Source: Atkinsonella hypoxylon (Eukaryota > Ascomycota > Sordariomycetes > Hypocreales > Clavicipitaceae). From it: DNA of 64,000 nt. The position numbers were made by a program, and so were the translations under genes. The stretch is from assembly GCA_000729835.1 (NCBI GenBank), contig JFHB01000084.1:60541-124540 (forward strand). The letters run 5' to 3'. Of this stretch, positions 1 to 12,200 are shown piece by piece. Under the pieces are notes generated by a model. That model ran no database searches. It was not told the DNA's origin and worked only from the letters and a program-made list of their open reading frames with translations. How positions within the stretch are numbered: the stretch's first letter is position 1; the number at the start of each line of letters is the position of its first letter.

Positions 1-2205
1 GGGATCTAGATAGCTACTTCCTCTAATATCCAGCAACTTAGGATTTAGACCTTCTAAATCCCTGTTATTAGAAGGAATCTAACTAGGAGCCCGTTTAGGA
101 ACTAGGGCTAATAGCTCTATAGCATTATTATTAGTATTATCTACTTCTTCTTCTTTAAAGTTAGATAATTCCTCAATTTAGCTATATTCCTCTAGATTAA
201 AACTAGGCTGTTGAGGGATTTGAACCTCTATAGGATAACTAGCATTATAACCGCTATTATAACTATTGCTAGCTAGAAATCCCATATAAGAGAGATTAGC
301 GTGGTTTTTACACACTCTAGGGGTCTCTTGCCCCTTAAGCTGTAAGAAGAAACCATACTTTTTGGGATTTAGAAGCCTACAGCAGCTTCTATTAGCTAGA
401 AATAGCTGATTTCTAAGGAGAGTGCTCTCTATTAAATAGTGCTTTAGACTACTAATTAGGTTGGTATCTAAACCTAGGCAATATAGAGCATCCTTTAGAG
501 CTAAAGGCCTGTATTTAGCTGGATTTATACTAATTAGTACCTGGAATACAGCAGTTCCCTGTCCTTTAGGATAAATAGGACCTCCTCTAGTAGCAATAGG
601 CGCGGTTTTACCCTTTTTTATAGGCTTAAAAGTCCTAAAAAATGCCTTATTGTTAACTATATAACAGGTAGAACCTGTATCGTATAGTAAGGAGTTTTTA
701 ATTATTCTATTTAAATAGTTAAAAGAAGGGGTATTATTACTAGTAGTACTAGTATTACTAGTAGTGGATTCTGTATCTAAATTGTAAGAATCATTACTAC
801 TAGAACTGCTAGAATCATTAGATTCTATAGTATCCTGGTTGCTAGTAGATAGGTTATAACAACCTATAGTAAAAGCAGCTTCTCCATCCTTATTCCTAGA
901 ATTTTTGTTACTTCTTCTTCGGCCCTTCTACTTCTTCTTATTCTTAGAGGCTTTATCTTAATCTTTTTCTTTAGAGGCATTAGAATCGTTAGAATTAGAA
1001 TCGGAATTCTTCTTCTAATTAGGAGGATTCTTTCCTTAGCTAGCTTTATTATTATTAAAACCATTAGAATTAGAAGCTTTATAACTAAGAGCCTTAGATA
1101 TAGAGGAGCTTTTATCTCTTTATTCTTCTAATAAGTTAGCTATAAGGAACTATAAATTCAGCATTTTTACAGATAGACCTTGTGCTCTAGTAGCTCTAAT
1201 AGAATATTGCTGCCTTTTAGCCTAGCTAGGGAAGGTCTTCTTTAAAGCATTAATATAATAATTTACCTAGTCAATAGAATTAATAGCTACACTATAGAGC
1301 TATAGTCTAGCTAGTAAATTATTAAATTTAGCATTAAAGGCCTCTAAAGATCCCTTATAGTTTAAAAACGATAAGTTGTAATAACTAGTATATAGCGTAC
1401 TACGTTGTATTTCAGCACTCTACAAATACTGCCTAACTAGAACGTTATAGGCATCTATAGGGGACTTATGCTAGCTTATAGCAGCTTAAGGTCCAGATTG
1501 GCAACTATCTCTTATAATTATAAGGATAATAGCTTGCTCTAAATCTACTAATGTACTAGCTATACTAGGATTATTAATAAATTAAGGGAATCCTAGTGCT
1601 CTAAATTAAATAGTTAAAGCTTACTTCTACTGTTTAAAATTTTTAGGGCCTTTTAGCTTAGCAGCCTCTAGAATTAAGTAGACCTTCTTATTTAACTCTT
1701 TTATAGTGCCTTCATTAAAAGTAGGCAGAAAAGTAGCACTATTAGAGGAACTAGAAGGTTTAGGGGCTTTAAAAGAGACTTTAGAAGCTCTTTTAGAAGT
1801 AATAGGATCTACTACCTTAGAGGGAGACCCTATAGAGAGATTACCTATAGATGTAATTATAGTATCTAATTTACTTAGTAAATCAGCTATATTACCTTCA
1901 TTTTAGCTTTATTTTGCTTTACTATACCTAATAAATCTATTTAGGGTCTCTTGTTGCTTATCCATTTAAGCTTTTAGATTAGCTTATACATTATAGACTT
2001 ACACTACTCTTTTAGAAGCTAATCTAGCTTCTTTTAGAGCCTTCTCAGCTGTATAATCTTCTTTATTAGAAGAGGAATCTACTAGCTGAGGGAGGGATCT
2101 AGCTAGACTAGGAAAGCTAGTAGCAGCAGCTGTAGCTAGTGTACTAGAACCACTACCCCGTTTAGGGCTTATGCTCTTTCCCTTGCCTGTTCCTTTTAGT
2201 GCCAT
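1..2205 (-). pseudogene. RIP-degraded Ty1/copia gag-pol polyprotein, truncated by window edge
   Basis: A single minus-strand frame starts at the ATG ending at 2205 and runs to the window edge, about 735 codons. It is interrupted only by scattered TAA/TAG codons, as expected if glutamine codons CAA/CAG lost their C. A retropepsin active-site motif DTGST lies at about 667-681, exactly in frame with the ATG (508 codons downstream). It is followed by a copia-like stretch (CLGLDTNLISSLKHYL, about 470-520). The Ser/Asn/Lys-rich part at 700-1080 resembles a gag-protease linker. Integrase and reverse transcriptase would lie beyond the left edge. TpA dinucleotides are extremely common, which fits RIP. 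The element is dead but recent enough that the frame can be followed. The family call is firm; the exact clade is not. Confidence 0.8.
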
Positions 2206-3158
2206 TTTAAGGGCTTAAAATATAGCTAATTTAACGCTCTTTATAGCTAATTATAGCCTAAATTACAGTGGAAATAGTAGTAAATAACAGTAATAATTCT
2301 TACTAAATATAGGCTAGAAGTGCCCTATATCTTTAGAAATTATACTGAGATTTTTCTCCAATTTCTTTCGTAATAGGTATAACGAGCTCTAAAGGCTGCG
2401 TTATATCGCGATCTATATGCGCATACAATTTGTATAGCAGACTAGATTAACAAGCGGTCGCGAGAGGCATAAAACACAGGTTCTAGCTATTTTTAGCTAA
2501 AAAATTCAGGAGATTCTTCTCTAATTAGGTTCTAATAAATCAGTGGAGACCTAGGCACAGCTAATTTAGGGATATCCAGCTAATTCCTACTTCAAAATCC
2601 CAACCAGTAGGATTACTACATAAATTAATTCTGCAACCGAAAACATAGGAATATCTACAACAAGAGCTGTTAGGCGTGCACTACAAATTGTAGTATAGCC
2701 ACTAACAGAGGTGTATAGGGTGCACAATATACAAGATAACAGCACAACAACAAGCAATGCAGTGCAGCGCTAAGCTTATTTCTTAATAGAAATAATTAAT
2801 TAGGCAGTGCCTAATAAAACGATTCGCAGTGCAAATGTAATGTGTGCAAATGTGTATATTTTTGATGTTGTACAACAATAGAACCTAGCTATTAAGAATA
2901 GCTTCAAAAGTGTGTATGCACAGGGTGCATAGAACTAGTGCAGGAGGCACAGGGTAGGCAGAATAAAAACACCAGTATAGTGGCTAGCGATGTGTGTGCA
3001 GCAGGTATTAATAGCTTCCAGCAAGCTACTAATGGTTTTAGCAGCAATAGCTGCTAGCGCAGGTCTTAATATAGCTTCTAGTGGGTAATACAGTACACAA
3101 TAGTAGATTTTCAGCGGGCTAACAGCTTGCAGATAGGTCTTTCGGGCTTATAACCTAT
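2206..3158 (-). mobile_element. Copia leader region with half-tRNA-iMet-like primer-binding site
   Basis: This is the untranslated leader between the 5' LTR and gag, read on the minus strand. Immediately inside the LTR, at 3143-3156, the minus strand reads AGGTTATAAGCCCG. That is one G-to-A change away from the complement of the initiator tRNA-Met anticodon region (GGTTATGAGCCC). Drosophila copia primes from such an internal half-tRNA. The rest is AT-rich with no open frame. The leader is long (about 950 bp), so it may contain an insertion. Confidence 0.6.
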
Positions 3159-3833
3159 TGAAAATAATAGGGATTACAGGACTAGATAGAAGAGGGTAGT
3201 GGTCTCTTATATTTAGCACCTCTAATTGCTCCTAGCAATTATCACGTAGTGGAAGCAGCAGCAGCCTAAATTAAGCTGTAGTGTATAGTATAGATTACGT
3301 AGAGGCAATAGATAACTGTAATAGTGGTATCTTTATATTAAGAGCGCTGTAATAAACAGTAAGGGTAGGATCTTAAATCTTTCCAGTCCCTTATAGACCT
3401 ACTAACTATATCGGCGGGCTATAGTCGCTAGAAGGGGCTTATAGGCTACTTTATAATTTCCGCAAAAAGATTTACTATATAAAAACAAAAAAATCAACTT
3501 ACAGCTATATAAATAAGATGCCTACGTGCACAATTTAACAAATTCTACTAATAATAAGCAACTCTATCCAACAATTATACTATTAGATAGCCCTAATTCT
3601 TAGCTTTTAAATAGTATACTTCTTGAATTTCTACTATTGCTAGTTGTGGAGAAAATCGCTGTTAAAGTTAACTATAGGTTAGGCAACTTTGCCTTAGTTG
3701 ATTCTAGATGTTTCGCATCTAGTAACAGCGATATCTCTACTAAAAATCAACGTAACAAGACCTAGTTAGGGTCACGTGATAGAGCAACTAGTAGGCATAA
3801 AAATAGGCTATATAGGGTAGCTTATTTTTAACA
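3159..3833 (-). mobile_element. 5' LTR of the copia element (675 bp)
   Basis: On the plus strand the repeat begins TGAAAATAATAG and ends TTTTTAACA, giving TG...CA termini. It is repeated at 5972-6672 in the same orientation with mainly C/T and G/A differences. Its inner edge abuts the primer-binding site and leads into gag, so it is the 5' LTR of the minus-strand element. The outer flank (3834 onward) cannot be tested for a target duplication because the other LTR lies outside the window. Confidence 0.7.
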
Positions 3834-5971
3834 ATTATTAACGTCTATAGAGATATACTTATACTTATTAGGGTTAAACTTATTGTTCTCTAGAACAATA
3901 GGGGCTATAGTGCTTTTATAGATTGTAGAAGGAGGGAGAGTAAGCGTAAAAGGGCTGCTAGCCTAGGTTATATAATAAGAAGGAGGAAAGGGCGCAACCT
4001 TCTCTTCTACACAATTAGCAGTAAGTATATCCTTAAGAATAGTGTTATAGTAATTATATATATTTAAGAACTTATAGATAAGAATAGTTTAGCGAGCAAG
4101 CTAGCTAAAGTAAGAGAGAATTAACGCAAACTTAACTGTAAAACCTTAGTTAGTAAGTTTCTATATTCTAGTAAAGTAACGCTGTAGGTAAGGATGCCTA
4201 GTAAAGAGGCTTAGATTCTAAATGTAGCCTCTATACCTCTATATATATAGTTAGTATTCTCTCCCTTAGCTAAAACAATAGTTATATAAGCTTTTCTTAT
4301 AAAGGTTATTATAATACAGTATATAAATGTCTTTAAGGATATTACTATTAAATAGCTCTAAATTGTTTAAGTTCCCTTATATAAAGAAACTATAGATATA
4401 GTAGCAATAAGGGACTATTAGCGCTATAGAAGTAGGGGCAGTAGGGGCGCTAGCGCTAGCAATATAGCTATTAAAGTTCTAAATATATTCTAAGTTAGTA
4501 AGAGGATAAGCTATATATAGATAAAGAGGCAGTATACTCTAAGCTAATAGAACAATATTTTATAGTTTTAATTAGCTAGCTACTTACAGTTAGATAAATT
4601 CTATTTAGAGGCAATAAAAAGGGGTTCTCTTACGTTAAAAGGAGCAGTAGTAGCTATATAGTGTAAGGAGGAATTTTAGGAAGCAACAATAGAATTACTT
4701 ATTTATAATATAAAGGTAAGATATAATATAAAGGAGAAAGAAAAAGGCAAGAGAGAGAGAAAAGGAATTATTTATTTTTATATTAGAAATAGCTAAGAGC
4801 TAGCTACTAGTTTATTGCGCGCTAAAAGGATAATAACAATAATAACTGTTTATACTCTACTAGCTGTTAGTTTATTATATACTAAGAGAATAATACTAAT
4901 AACAACTGTTTACGCTCTACACCCTTAACAACACCCCTTATATATAGATAAGTTATACGTAACTAACAACTATTTACAACAATAATAAGAATAAGAGAGA
5001 GAGAGTGCCTCCTAGTTAATAAAAGGGATTGTTACGCAATAATTGCTCTAAACGTAAGAAAACCTAAGAATATAAGCAGTTTACGCGCTAGTAACACTAG
5101 CATTACAGCTAGCGCCTATATAACAGGCAGATAATTAATAGCTGTATATAGAGGATTGTAAGGCAGAGAGGGGCAGGGGGTTAATAAACCCTAGAAGGGT
5201 ATAATTAGAGGGAAGAGGGGTAGGGTAGATATCTGTTTATATATTAGCTCTACAACGCTACGCTAACAACAACTAGTGCGTTTGTGCAGCAATAGAGCAG
5301 CTAGAGTAAAGCGCTTAAGCGCAGACGTTATACCTCTATTTTTTTTTTTTTTTTTTTTTTATAGGTAGACAATAGGGGAAATATAAAGGGGGAGCGGATA
5401 GGGTGTTAGCTGCTATCTACAGCACCTACTATAGACAACAAAAGGGATTATTATAGGGCCTAAGAGAAGAAGGAGAGTATATTATAGACTTAAGCCTTAG
5501 GCTTAAGTCTTTTAGTAGAGGGAGAACAGCAAAAGAGGGATAGAGATCTATATAGGTAAAGGGATAGAAGTAAGCTGCATTTGTCTAGGGGTTAGCTAGG
5601 CTTTACTAGGCCCTAGAGAGAGAACTTTAGCTATAGAGTATATACTAAAAGGGGCTCCTAAGGGGATAGACCTACCCCTAGATATATAGTATAGGGGTAT
5701 AGGGAGGCTTCTAGTTCCTTCTCTCTTCCTTCTTTCCTCCCTATAATTATAGTTCTTATTATAGACGCTAGTTAGCAGCAGCCACTAGGTCAGTCCATTA
5801 CAATAGGTATAAAAACATCTATATTAAGTAGTTATAGTATATATAATAAATATTCTAGTAGAAAAAGTAAATAGATATTATTTTTAAAGCACTTAAGTAT
5901 AAAGTTATTATTAATATAACTATTATAACTATTAAGAATAAAAAGCTAAGCCTTTAATAATTTAGTAGTAT
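3834..5971. repeat. RIP-degraded AT-rich repeat DNA between two LTRs
   Basis: This 2.1-kb stretch has no open frame of useful length on either strand and the same TpA-rich composition as its surroundings. It holds a run of 20 or more T at about 5339-5360. It is not homologous to the gag-pol frame at 1-2205 as far as can be judged by eye, so it is probably one or more other decayed transposons. Confidence 0.6.
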
Positions 5972-6672
5972 TGAAAATAATAGGGATTACAGGACTAGAT
6001 AGAAGAGGGTAGTGGTCTCTTATATTTAGCACCTGTAATTGCTCCTAGCAATTATCACGTAGTAGAAGCAGCAGCGGCCTAAATCAAGCTGTAGTGTATA
6101 GTATAGATCACGTAGAGGCAATAGATAACTGTAATAGTAGTATCTTTATATTAAGAGCGCTGTAACAAACTTAGTGAGGGTAGGATCTTGAATCTTTCCA
6201 GTCTCTTATAGACCTACTGACTATATTAGCGAGCTATAGTCGCTAGAAGGGGCTTATAGGCTACTTTATAATTTCCGCAAAAAGATTTACTATATAAAAA
6301 CAAAAAAATCGACTTATAGCTATACAAACAAGACGCTTATATGCACAATTTAATAAATTCTACTAATAACAAGTAACTCTTATAAGCAACTCTATTTAAC
6401 AATTATACTATTAAATAGCCCTAATTCTTAGCTTTTAAATAGTATACTTCTTAAATTTCTACCATTGCTAGTTGTGGAGAAAATCGCTGTTAAAGTTAAC
6501 TATAGGTTAGGCAACTTTGCCTTAGTCGATTCTAGATGTTTTGCATCTAGTAACAGCGATATCTCTACCAAAAATCAACGTAACAAGACCTAGTTAGGGT
6601 CATGTGATAGAGCAACTAACAGGCAACTAGCAAGCATAAAAATAGGCTATACAGGGTAGCTTATTTTTAACA
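5972..6672 (-). mobile_element. Second LTR of the same copia family, probably solo
   Basis: The sequence aligns end to end with 3159-3833. It is longer (701 bp) because of short insertions near 6375-6395 and 6615-6630. The termini are again TG...CA. The 5-bp flanks are AGTAT on the left and AGTAG on the right, a four-of-five match that would suit a decayed 5-bp target duplication. No internal copia sequence adjoins it, so it is best read as a solo LTR. Confidence 0.6.
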
Positions 6673-7500
6673 AGTAGATATTATTTTAGAGATAAAGATC
6701 TCTTTTAGCTAATATAGCTTAATTATATTTAATATTTAGCTGTTAAGTAATACTATAAAGTGCTATATACTATATTTAGCTATATTATCTTTATTAAGGA
6801 ACTACTACTGCTATATACTCTATCTCTTAAATATAATAAAAGAGTAAATTACTTTACTATTTATATTAATACACTTAATAATTAAAGTTTAATAATATAA
6901 TCTAGAGTATTTTTTAATAATACTCTTTATTTATAAGCTTTTAAGCACTAAGCTATTGCTTCTTTAGCTCTCTTAAATATCTATTTTATCTATATTATAT
7001 TAGTTTATTATTTTAATTAACTTAATAATAGGTTAGTTTAAAAGAGTAAAAAAGCTCTTAATAAAATTAATAAAAGCTCTATTAATATAGTAAGAATCTA
7101 TTTACTTATCTCTCTTTATTAATACTTCTAAATACCTATATAAAAAGCTTTAAACTTAGTTCTTTCTAAGAGGTTAAAAGTTACTACCTTTAGCTAGTAA
7201 ATATAATATAATACTATAGAGCTATAAATAAGTTATAAGTATATTTAATAATACCTAAAATAAAATCTAGCTAATAAAGCTTTCTTTTTCCTTATAAAAG
7301 AGTTACTATAATTACTTAAATATATTATTTTGCGTTTAGTAGCCTTTAAATTAGTTCTAAAGCGTTATCTTTAGTATTAACTACTACTTTACTACTTAGG
7401 CAATTAGTAGGCCTTCTATAATAGTAAGTATTATATCTTAAATATTGTTTTCTATATAGTTAGGTATTGTAAAGCTAATAATAATAAAATTATAATAGTA
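6673..7500. repeat. Extremely AT-rich RIP-degraded repeat
   Basis: This stretch is dominated by TTA/TAA/TAT runs with no coding potential. It ends rather abruptly at about 7500, where normal base composition resumes, marking the edge of the repeat block. Confidence 0.6.
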
Positions 7501-8065
7501 GTAGTTAAATTGCACGAAAAAACGCGGTTTAAAGATAGCTGCTTCTAGTGTTAAAGGAGGTAAATTTACGGTCCGAATGTAGGTGGGTTCCGTAGGTGGG
7601 TGCCCTACGTTACTCCGTAGATCCATGCAATACACCGAAAGTGAATCCATCAAGAAAGACTGTGCGTGAGCTTGATGCTCCACTCAATCAACAATCTCGC
7701 GCAACCACACAGTAATGCACATCATCCTTCAACCATAGTTCTAGCGATACGGCAACACATTGCTTGTCAATTCGAGTAATCGCCGTCATTATAATGAGCC
7801 ATGGCTCCTGCATGGCAGGCGTCCCTGTCTACCCTTGATAGATATACCATTATTCAAGACCTGTGAGCTAGCTCTGACCAGAAGCTTCTCGGCGCTCACT
7901 CATCTGATTGAATCTCTGTGTCCACAGTCAAGCATCCCTTCCAGAAGACAAGCGCAATGAGGCAATTGCTATAGAGGAGGGCGCTTTTCAAAGCTCCTCC
8001 TCCAGGGTACCTTGACCTCATCTCCGAATAAGCATATCGCGAATCCTTGGTGACACAAATTACAG
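7501..8065. other. Promoter and 5' region of the Csk1-like kinase gene
   Basis: Balanced-composition DNA between the repeat block and the first recognisable kinase exon. The start exon of the kinase must lie here, since the N-lobe frame has no ATG and hits an in-frame stop at 8051-8053. I could not find one convincing ATG-plus-donor. ATGs at 7802 and 7957 run quickly into stops. Confidence 0.4.
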
Positions 8066-9127
8066 GATGAATACGACGCAACACTCCGTCAAGCAGCATC
8101 ACGTACCACACCACCAGCTATAGCTCCTGTACATGAATGTACAGATACAAAAACAGGTATCACCATCGGCCCATATGCGGACTGCAAGCCCATCGGAGAA
8201 GGTGTCACATCCGAAGTCTACCGCTCAGCCTCCCACGCCCTCAAGGTTACCACTGCTCTTCGCACCCTCGAGCCTCATAATCCCCAACGCGAAGCCTCCA
8301 TACTCAATGAGTTACAAGCCTTGCAGCCTCCGCCAGACCACATAATTAAGCTCATCACCACGTTTCGCGACCAGAATTCCCAATTCGTGCTCGTATTTCC
8401 CTTCTACCCTCTCACGCTAGAAGCCGTTCTTTCCCAAAGCGCATCGGCCCTCCCAACGTCCCATCTGGTCCCCATCTTCAGAGGCATATTTGACGCCCTA
8501 TCATTTATTCATAAGCACGGCATCCTTCATCGTGACATCAAACCCTCTGCCATCTTACTCGAATCGCCCTCCGGACCAGCCTACCTTTCTGATTTCGGCA
8601 CAGCATGGCACCACCGCCTATCTACCTACACAGAACCCCGTTCCCACAAAATTCTGGACATTGGCACAGGACCATACCGCGCTCCGGAAGTCTTGTTCGC
8701 AAACAAATCTTACGATGCACCAGTAGATATGTGGGCAGCGGGAGTTATGCTCGCTGAGGCAATCACAAGTCCGCCCAAACCGCCGTTTGAATCGAGGCCA
8801 GCACACGAAGATGGCAATCAACTGGGCTTAATATTGAGTATGATCAAGACACTGGGCACTCCCACAGAAGAGACATGGCCCGAAGCCAAGAACTTCAAAG
8901 TCTCACCGTTCGAGTTATGGACTGTCTTCCCTCAGCGAAGCTGGGAAGAGGTCCTTCCCGATGTGGACGTGTCCTTTCGGGATCTGGTAGCGAACTTAGT
9001 ATGCTTCGAGTCGGGAGATAGATTGACGGCAGAGCAAGTGAGTGGGCGCGGACCATACGTCGTGGTTATTAGCATGACTAACTTTCGGCAGGCGTTGGGA
9101 CATCAATGTCTTTTGGAACACGACTAG
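8066..9127 (+). CDS. csk1: Csk1-like CDK-activating protein kinase (first exon unresolved)
   Basis: A CDK-family serine/threonine kinase that probably phosphorylates the T-loop of cyclin-dependent kinases, as Schizosaccharomyces Csk1 does. The N-lobe is in frame from about 8066 (glycine-rich loop IGEGVTSEVY near 8198, lysine in HALKV). It is followed by the catalytic loop HRDIKPS near 8530, DFGTAW near 8594, and GTGPYRAPEVLF, which is characteristic of this subfamily. An intron at 9038-9091 (GTGAGT, branch TGACTAAC, CAG; 54 bp) removes 18 in-frame codons and joins ...LTAEQ to ALGHQCLL. The coding start shown follows a splice acceptor (TTACAG, ending 8065); the short upstream exon with the ATG was not found. 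The gene ends 152 bp from the convergent listerin gene. Confidence 0.75.
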   Translation, partial: DEYDATLRQAASRTTPPAIAPVHECTDTKTGITIGPYADCKPIGEGVTSEVYRSASHALKVTTALRTLEPHNPQREASILNELQALQPPPDHIIKLITTFRDQNSQFVLVFPFYPLTLEAVLSQSASALPTSHLVPIFRGIFDALSFIHKHGILHRDIKPSAILLESPSGPAYLSDFGTAWHHRLSTYTEPRSHKILDIGTGPYRAPEVLFANKSYDAPVDMWAAGVMLAEAITSPPKPPFESRPAHEDGNQLGLILSMIKTLGTPTEETWPEAKNFKVSPFELWTVFPQRSWEEVLPDVDVSFRDLVANLVCFESGDRLTAEQVSGRGPYVVVISMTNFRQALGHQCLLEHD

Positions 9128-9278
9128 TGCGCTTCAGCCACGAGACTTCAGTATTACTTTCTCAACGTAAAACGCAAATTCATGCTCTGTACATCTCAAA
9201 ATACCATCAAATACTTCCAATTTATATACCAAACACTAATACTCTAACGCTATTCCTTCGTGGCTCCAAAATCCTGTC

Positions 9279-12200
9279 TCATTGCTGCCTTCTCTTTGCC
9301 GTATCAGCTCCCAGATAATCGATAGGATTTCTACACAGTGGACAAGAATTCTGATTGCTCGTCTGGAACCACTTGTACAGACAAGTCCTATGAAAGAGAT
9401 TGTTGCAGGTCGTACACTTCTTGTCCGGCATACGCTTATCTTCCGAGATCATGCTATAGCAAATAGCGCACTCGCTTTGTCCTTTCAGTGCAGCAATCAT
9501 GTTTCGCTTAAACACTTGCAGGCCATCAATTATGCTCCCGTTGGCGAGCGTGATGGCGCCTTGAGTCGTCATAATCCAGCTTTGCCATTTCCGCTCGTTG
9601 ACAGCCACTCGATTAAGACTCGAAACAATAACGCTATCGATGGGGTAACTGCTAGGTATTTTGATGACGATTGCCGCTTGGGATTCATCCACCTCGTACC
9701 CAGCCGTAATCTCCTTGGCTGCTTTGGATACCTTCACTAGGAGCTCTTTCTCATCCCCTGACGCAGGCTGTTGTTCGTTCACCCATGCTTCCACACTGTC
9801 GAGAGTCTCTCTCACGATGATCGGGGATAAATACTTAGCGGTCCAGGACTCGACCGCTATTTTGGTCTGCTTAGATCTGCAATCAAAGTACCAGGCTCTA
9901 AACAAGCCGGGGATGAACTTGAGCGTCAAATAGTACAGATGGACTAATAACCAGTGCAGACTTTGTTCTCCTGTCTCGCTTTCCGCCAGACCAATCTCGT
10001 AGTCGCAAATCTGCTCCAGTCCAATGTTTTCTTTGTCCAAGTTCAGTGGCTTACCGACTGAATGTCCGAGGACATCAAACATAAAGTCCAATAAGGGAGC
10101 CACAAGCTTTTCGGTTTTCAGATGCTGGGTATAATCGTCTCGAATTTTGAATTGAGATGAGCCGTATGCGTCAAAGACCAACCTCCAGGATAAGAGGTAG
10201 CCACGGATCGATATCGGAAACGCATCCAGCGAGTCGTCAGAAAAGCTGTCTAGATTGGGCGGATCGAGGAGCAGGGATAAAAGCTCGTCAGGAAGTCGTG
10301 CGTCTGTTCGCTACTTGTTAGTCGTAGTCTGTGACTGAATGAAATGTTTTGCGCTCACATACCCGTCTTGTCCAGCAGCGCATCAATGGATTTCTGTTGT
10401 TGATCCGACGGGATTTTTTTGTGCAGTAGAGTAAATGCGGCTGACTGAATATCGCGCGACCCGGATGACATCAAACCAAAGAGTTCCTCTGGGTCTGGGA
10501 TGCGACCGACCCCAAGCTTTTGTGCTTCGCGACACAACATACTATCCACGACCGCTTGCGGCAGCGAAAATGCACGTCTGTCAGCCCTGAGAAGCTCTAT
10601 CAAGCCTTTGGATTTTGGCGTCGCAAATTGTTTCAACGCATCTTCCAGATCATCATTCGGCTCTTGAATCGACTCAAGTGCCTTGACCAACTTGATTGAT
10701 GCGTGGACAAAGGGGAGCGCTTCATCAAAGTCCATGCCGACGGCTCGCATCCAAAGATCGCTGCAAAACTGAAGGGCATCCTCCCAGTACGAGCCATACA
10801 CGTCCGTCATGCAAGGCAGTAGAGCGGTGAGGGCCTGGCAAATCGCCGTACTTAACCCGGGTCCGAAGTTGGAGCTGTCGCGTAACCAGGCGGTGATTTG
10901 CCTGACGGCAAAGACAATTCTGTTGTTGGCAACAGGTAGATTCCCAGCCTCGTAGACTTGAGCAGTGAGGGTGAAAAGAACCAACGTCATCTCTGCTCTC
11001 TGATCCTCTGCTTGAATAGCCGAAAGATCACTGACGAGCCGGTTACAGAAGTTATTGATTGCCTTTGACGACTGCGCTGCGTCTCCAAGTCCCGTAATAA
11101 GGCCAGCTGATAATAGAGCTGTGTCAGGTTTCGCTTTCAGATTCTCCGATGAAAGATACCTTGTTTCCACCGTGCTGGATATGCCATGGGAGGCTATGAG
11201 CGATTGCAGCAGTTCGCTTAGAACTCTTGCACTGTAAGTAGCGCGGGGGGAGATCTCTCTGGTTTCTGTCATGGCCAGATGCAGTAGCCCACATGTAACG
11301 GACGAAGGGTCGTCAGAAGTTGCTTCTGAGGAGACCCAATGGTAAGCTTTCGCAATAAACTTATTCAGGAGAGACTTTGATGACTCGATCATTTCTTCAA
11401 CCTCGTCCGCCGCTAGGTCATCGCGTGAGTGCCAGAGACCTTGCTGACTCCCCAATGCAAGTTGATCGGATGCAAGCTGGATTGTGAGAGACTGTAAGTA
11501 CAAGAGTTCAATCTGGAATTGGCGAGGTAATCGCATGCGTTCCAGGTCTTCACTGAGCAAAGTGGAGAAGAACAACGCCATACGTAATGGTACAGATCGG
11601 CCGTCGCGGTCCCGAGCTACGGATCGTCTAGTGCCATCTTGACGACCTGCGCCTGCTAGTGAAACAGCCCCTCCGATGCTGTTCATAAATGACAAAGCCG
11701 AATTCAGGGAACGCTCCAGAAATGGGGTCAATTGACTCATCCACACATTGGTATTTGGCAAAATGTCGACCCATGACGCTACGCCGGACTCGACAGCCGA
11801 CCTGGCCTGAGACACAAGTGTCTGGATGCTGATGCATGAGAAGTCAGTCTAAGATGATAATCGTGTGTGGCAGTCCGACTCTATACGTACCCGAGAGATT
11901 GTGCACTTGCGTCCTCCAAACCAGCTTGTATGATCTCAATTATCGGGAATTTGCCCTGACTTTCGGCGTTGAGAATGGCGAGGATAGCGGCAGCTTTTGA
12001 TGAAGTGGGCACGTCTTCTATTTCAGATGAAGATAGAAGCTGTGCTACGAGCTCGGTATGCAATGAGCCCTGACTGAATATGCCAGGGTTTGACCGCACC
12101 AGTATTTCAATCATTCGCAGAGCAGCGTCAGGCTGTCCATTCGACGTGGCAAGCCTCTTGACTAATTCGTCACCAAGCTTGTAGCTTGTTTCGTTGGACA

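Noticed and set aside
3159..6672. The two LTRs as the ends of one complete element
   Set aside because: The outer flanks do not match and the sequence between has no copia coding. The primer site and gag are on the left side of the first LTR, so the first LTR belongs to the minus-strand element running off the window.
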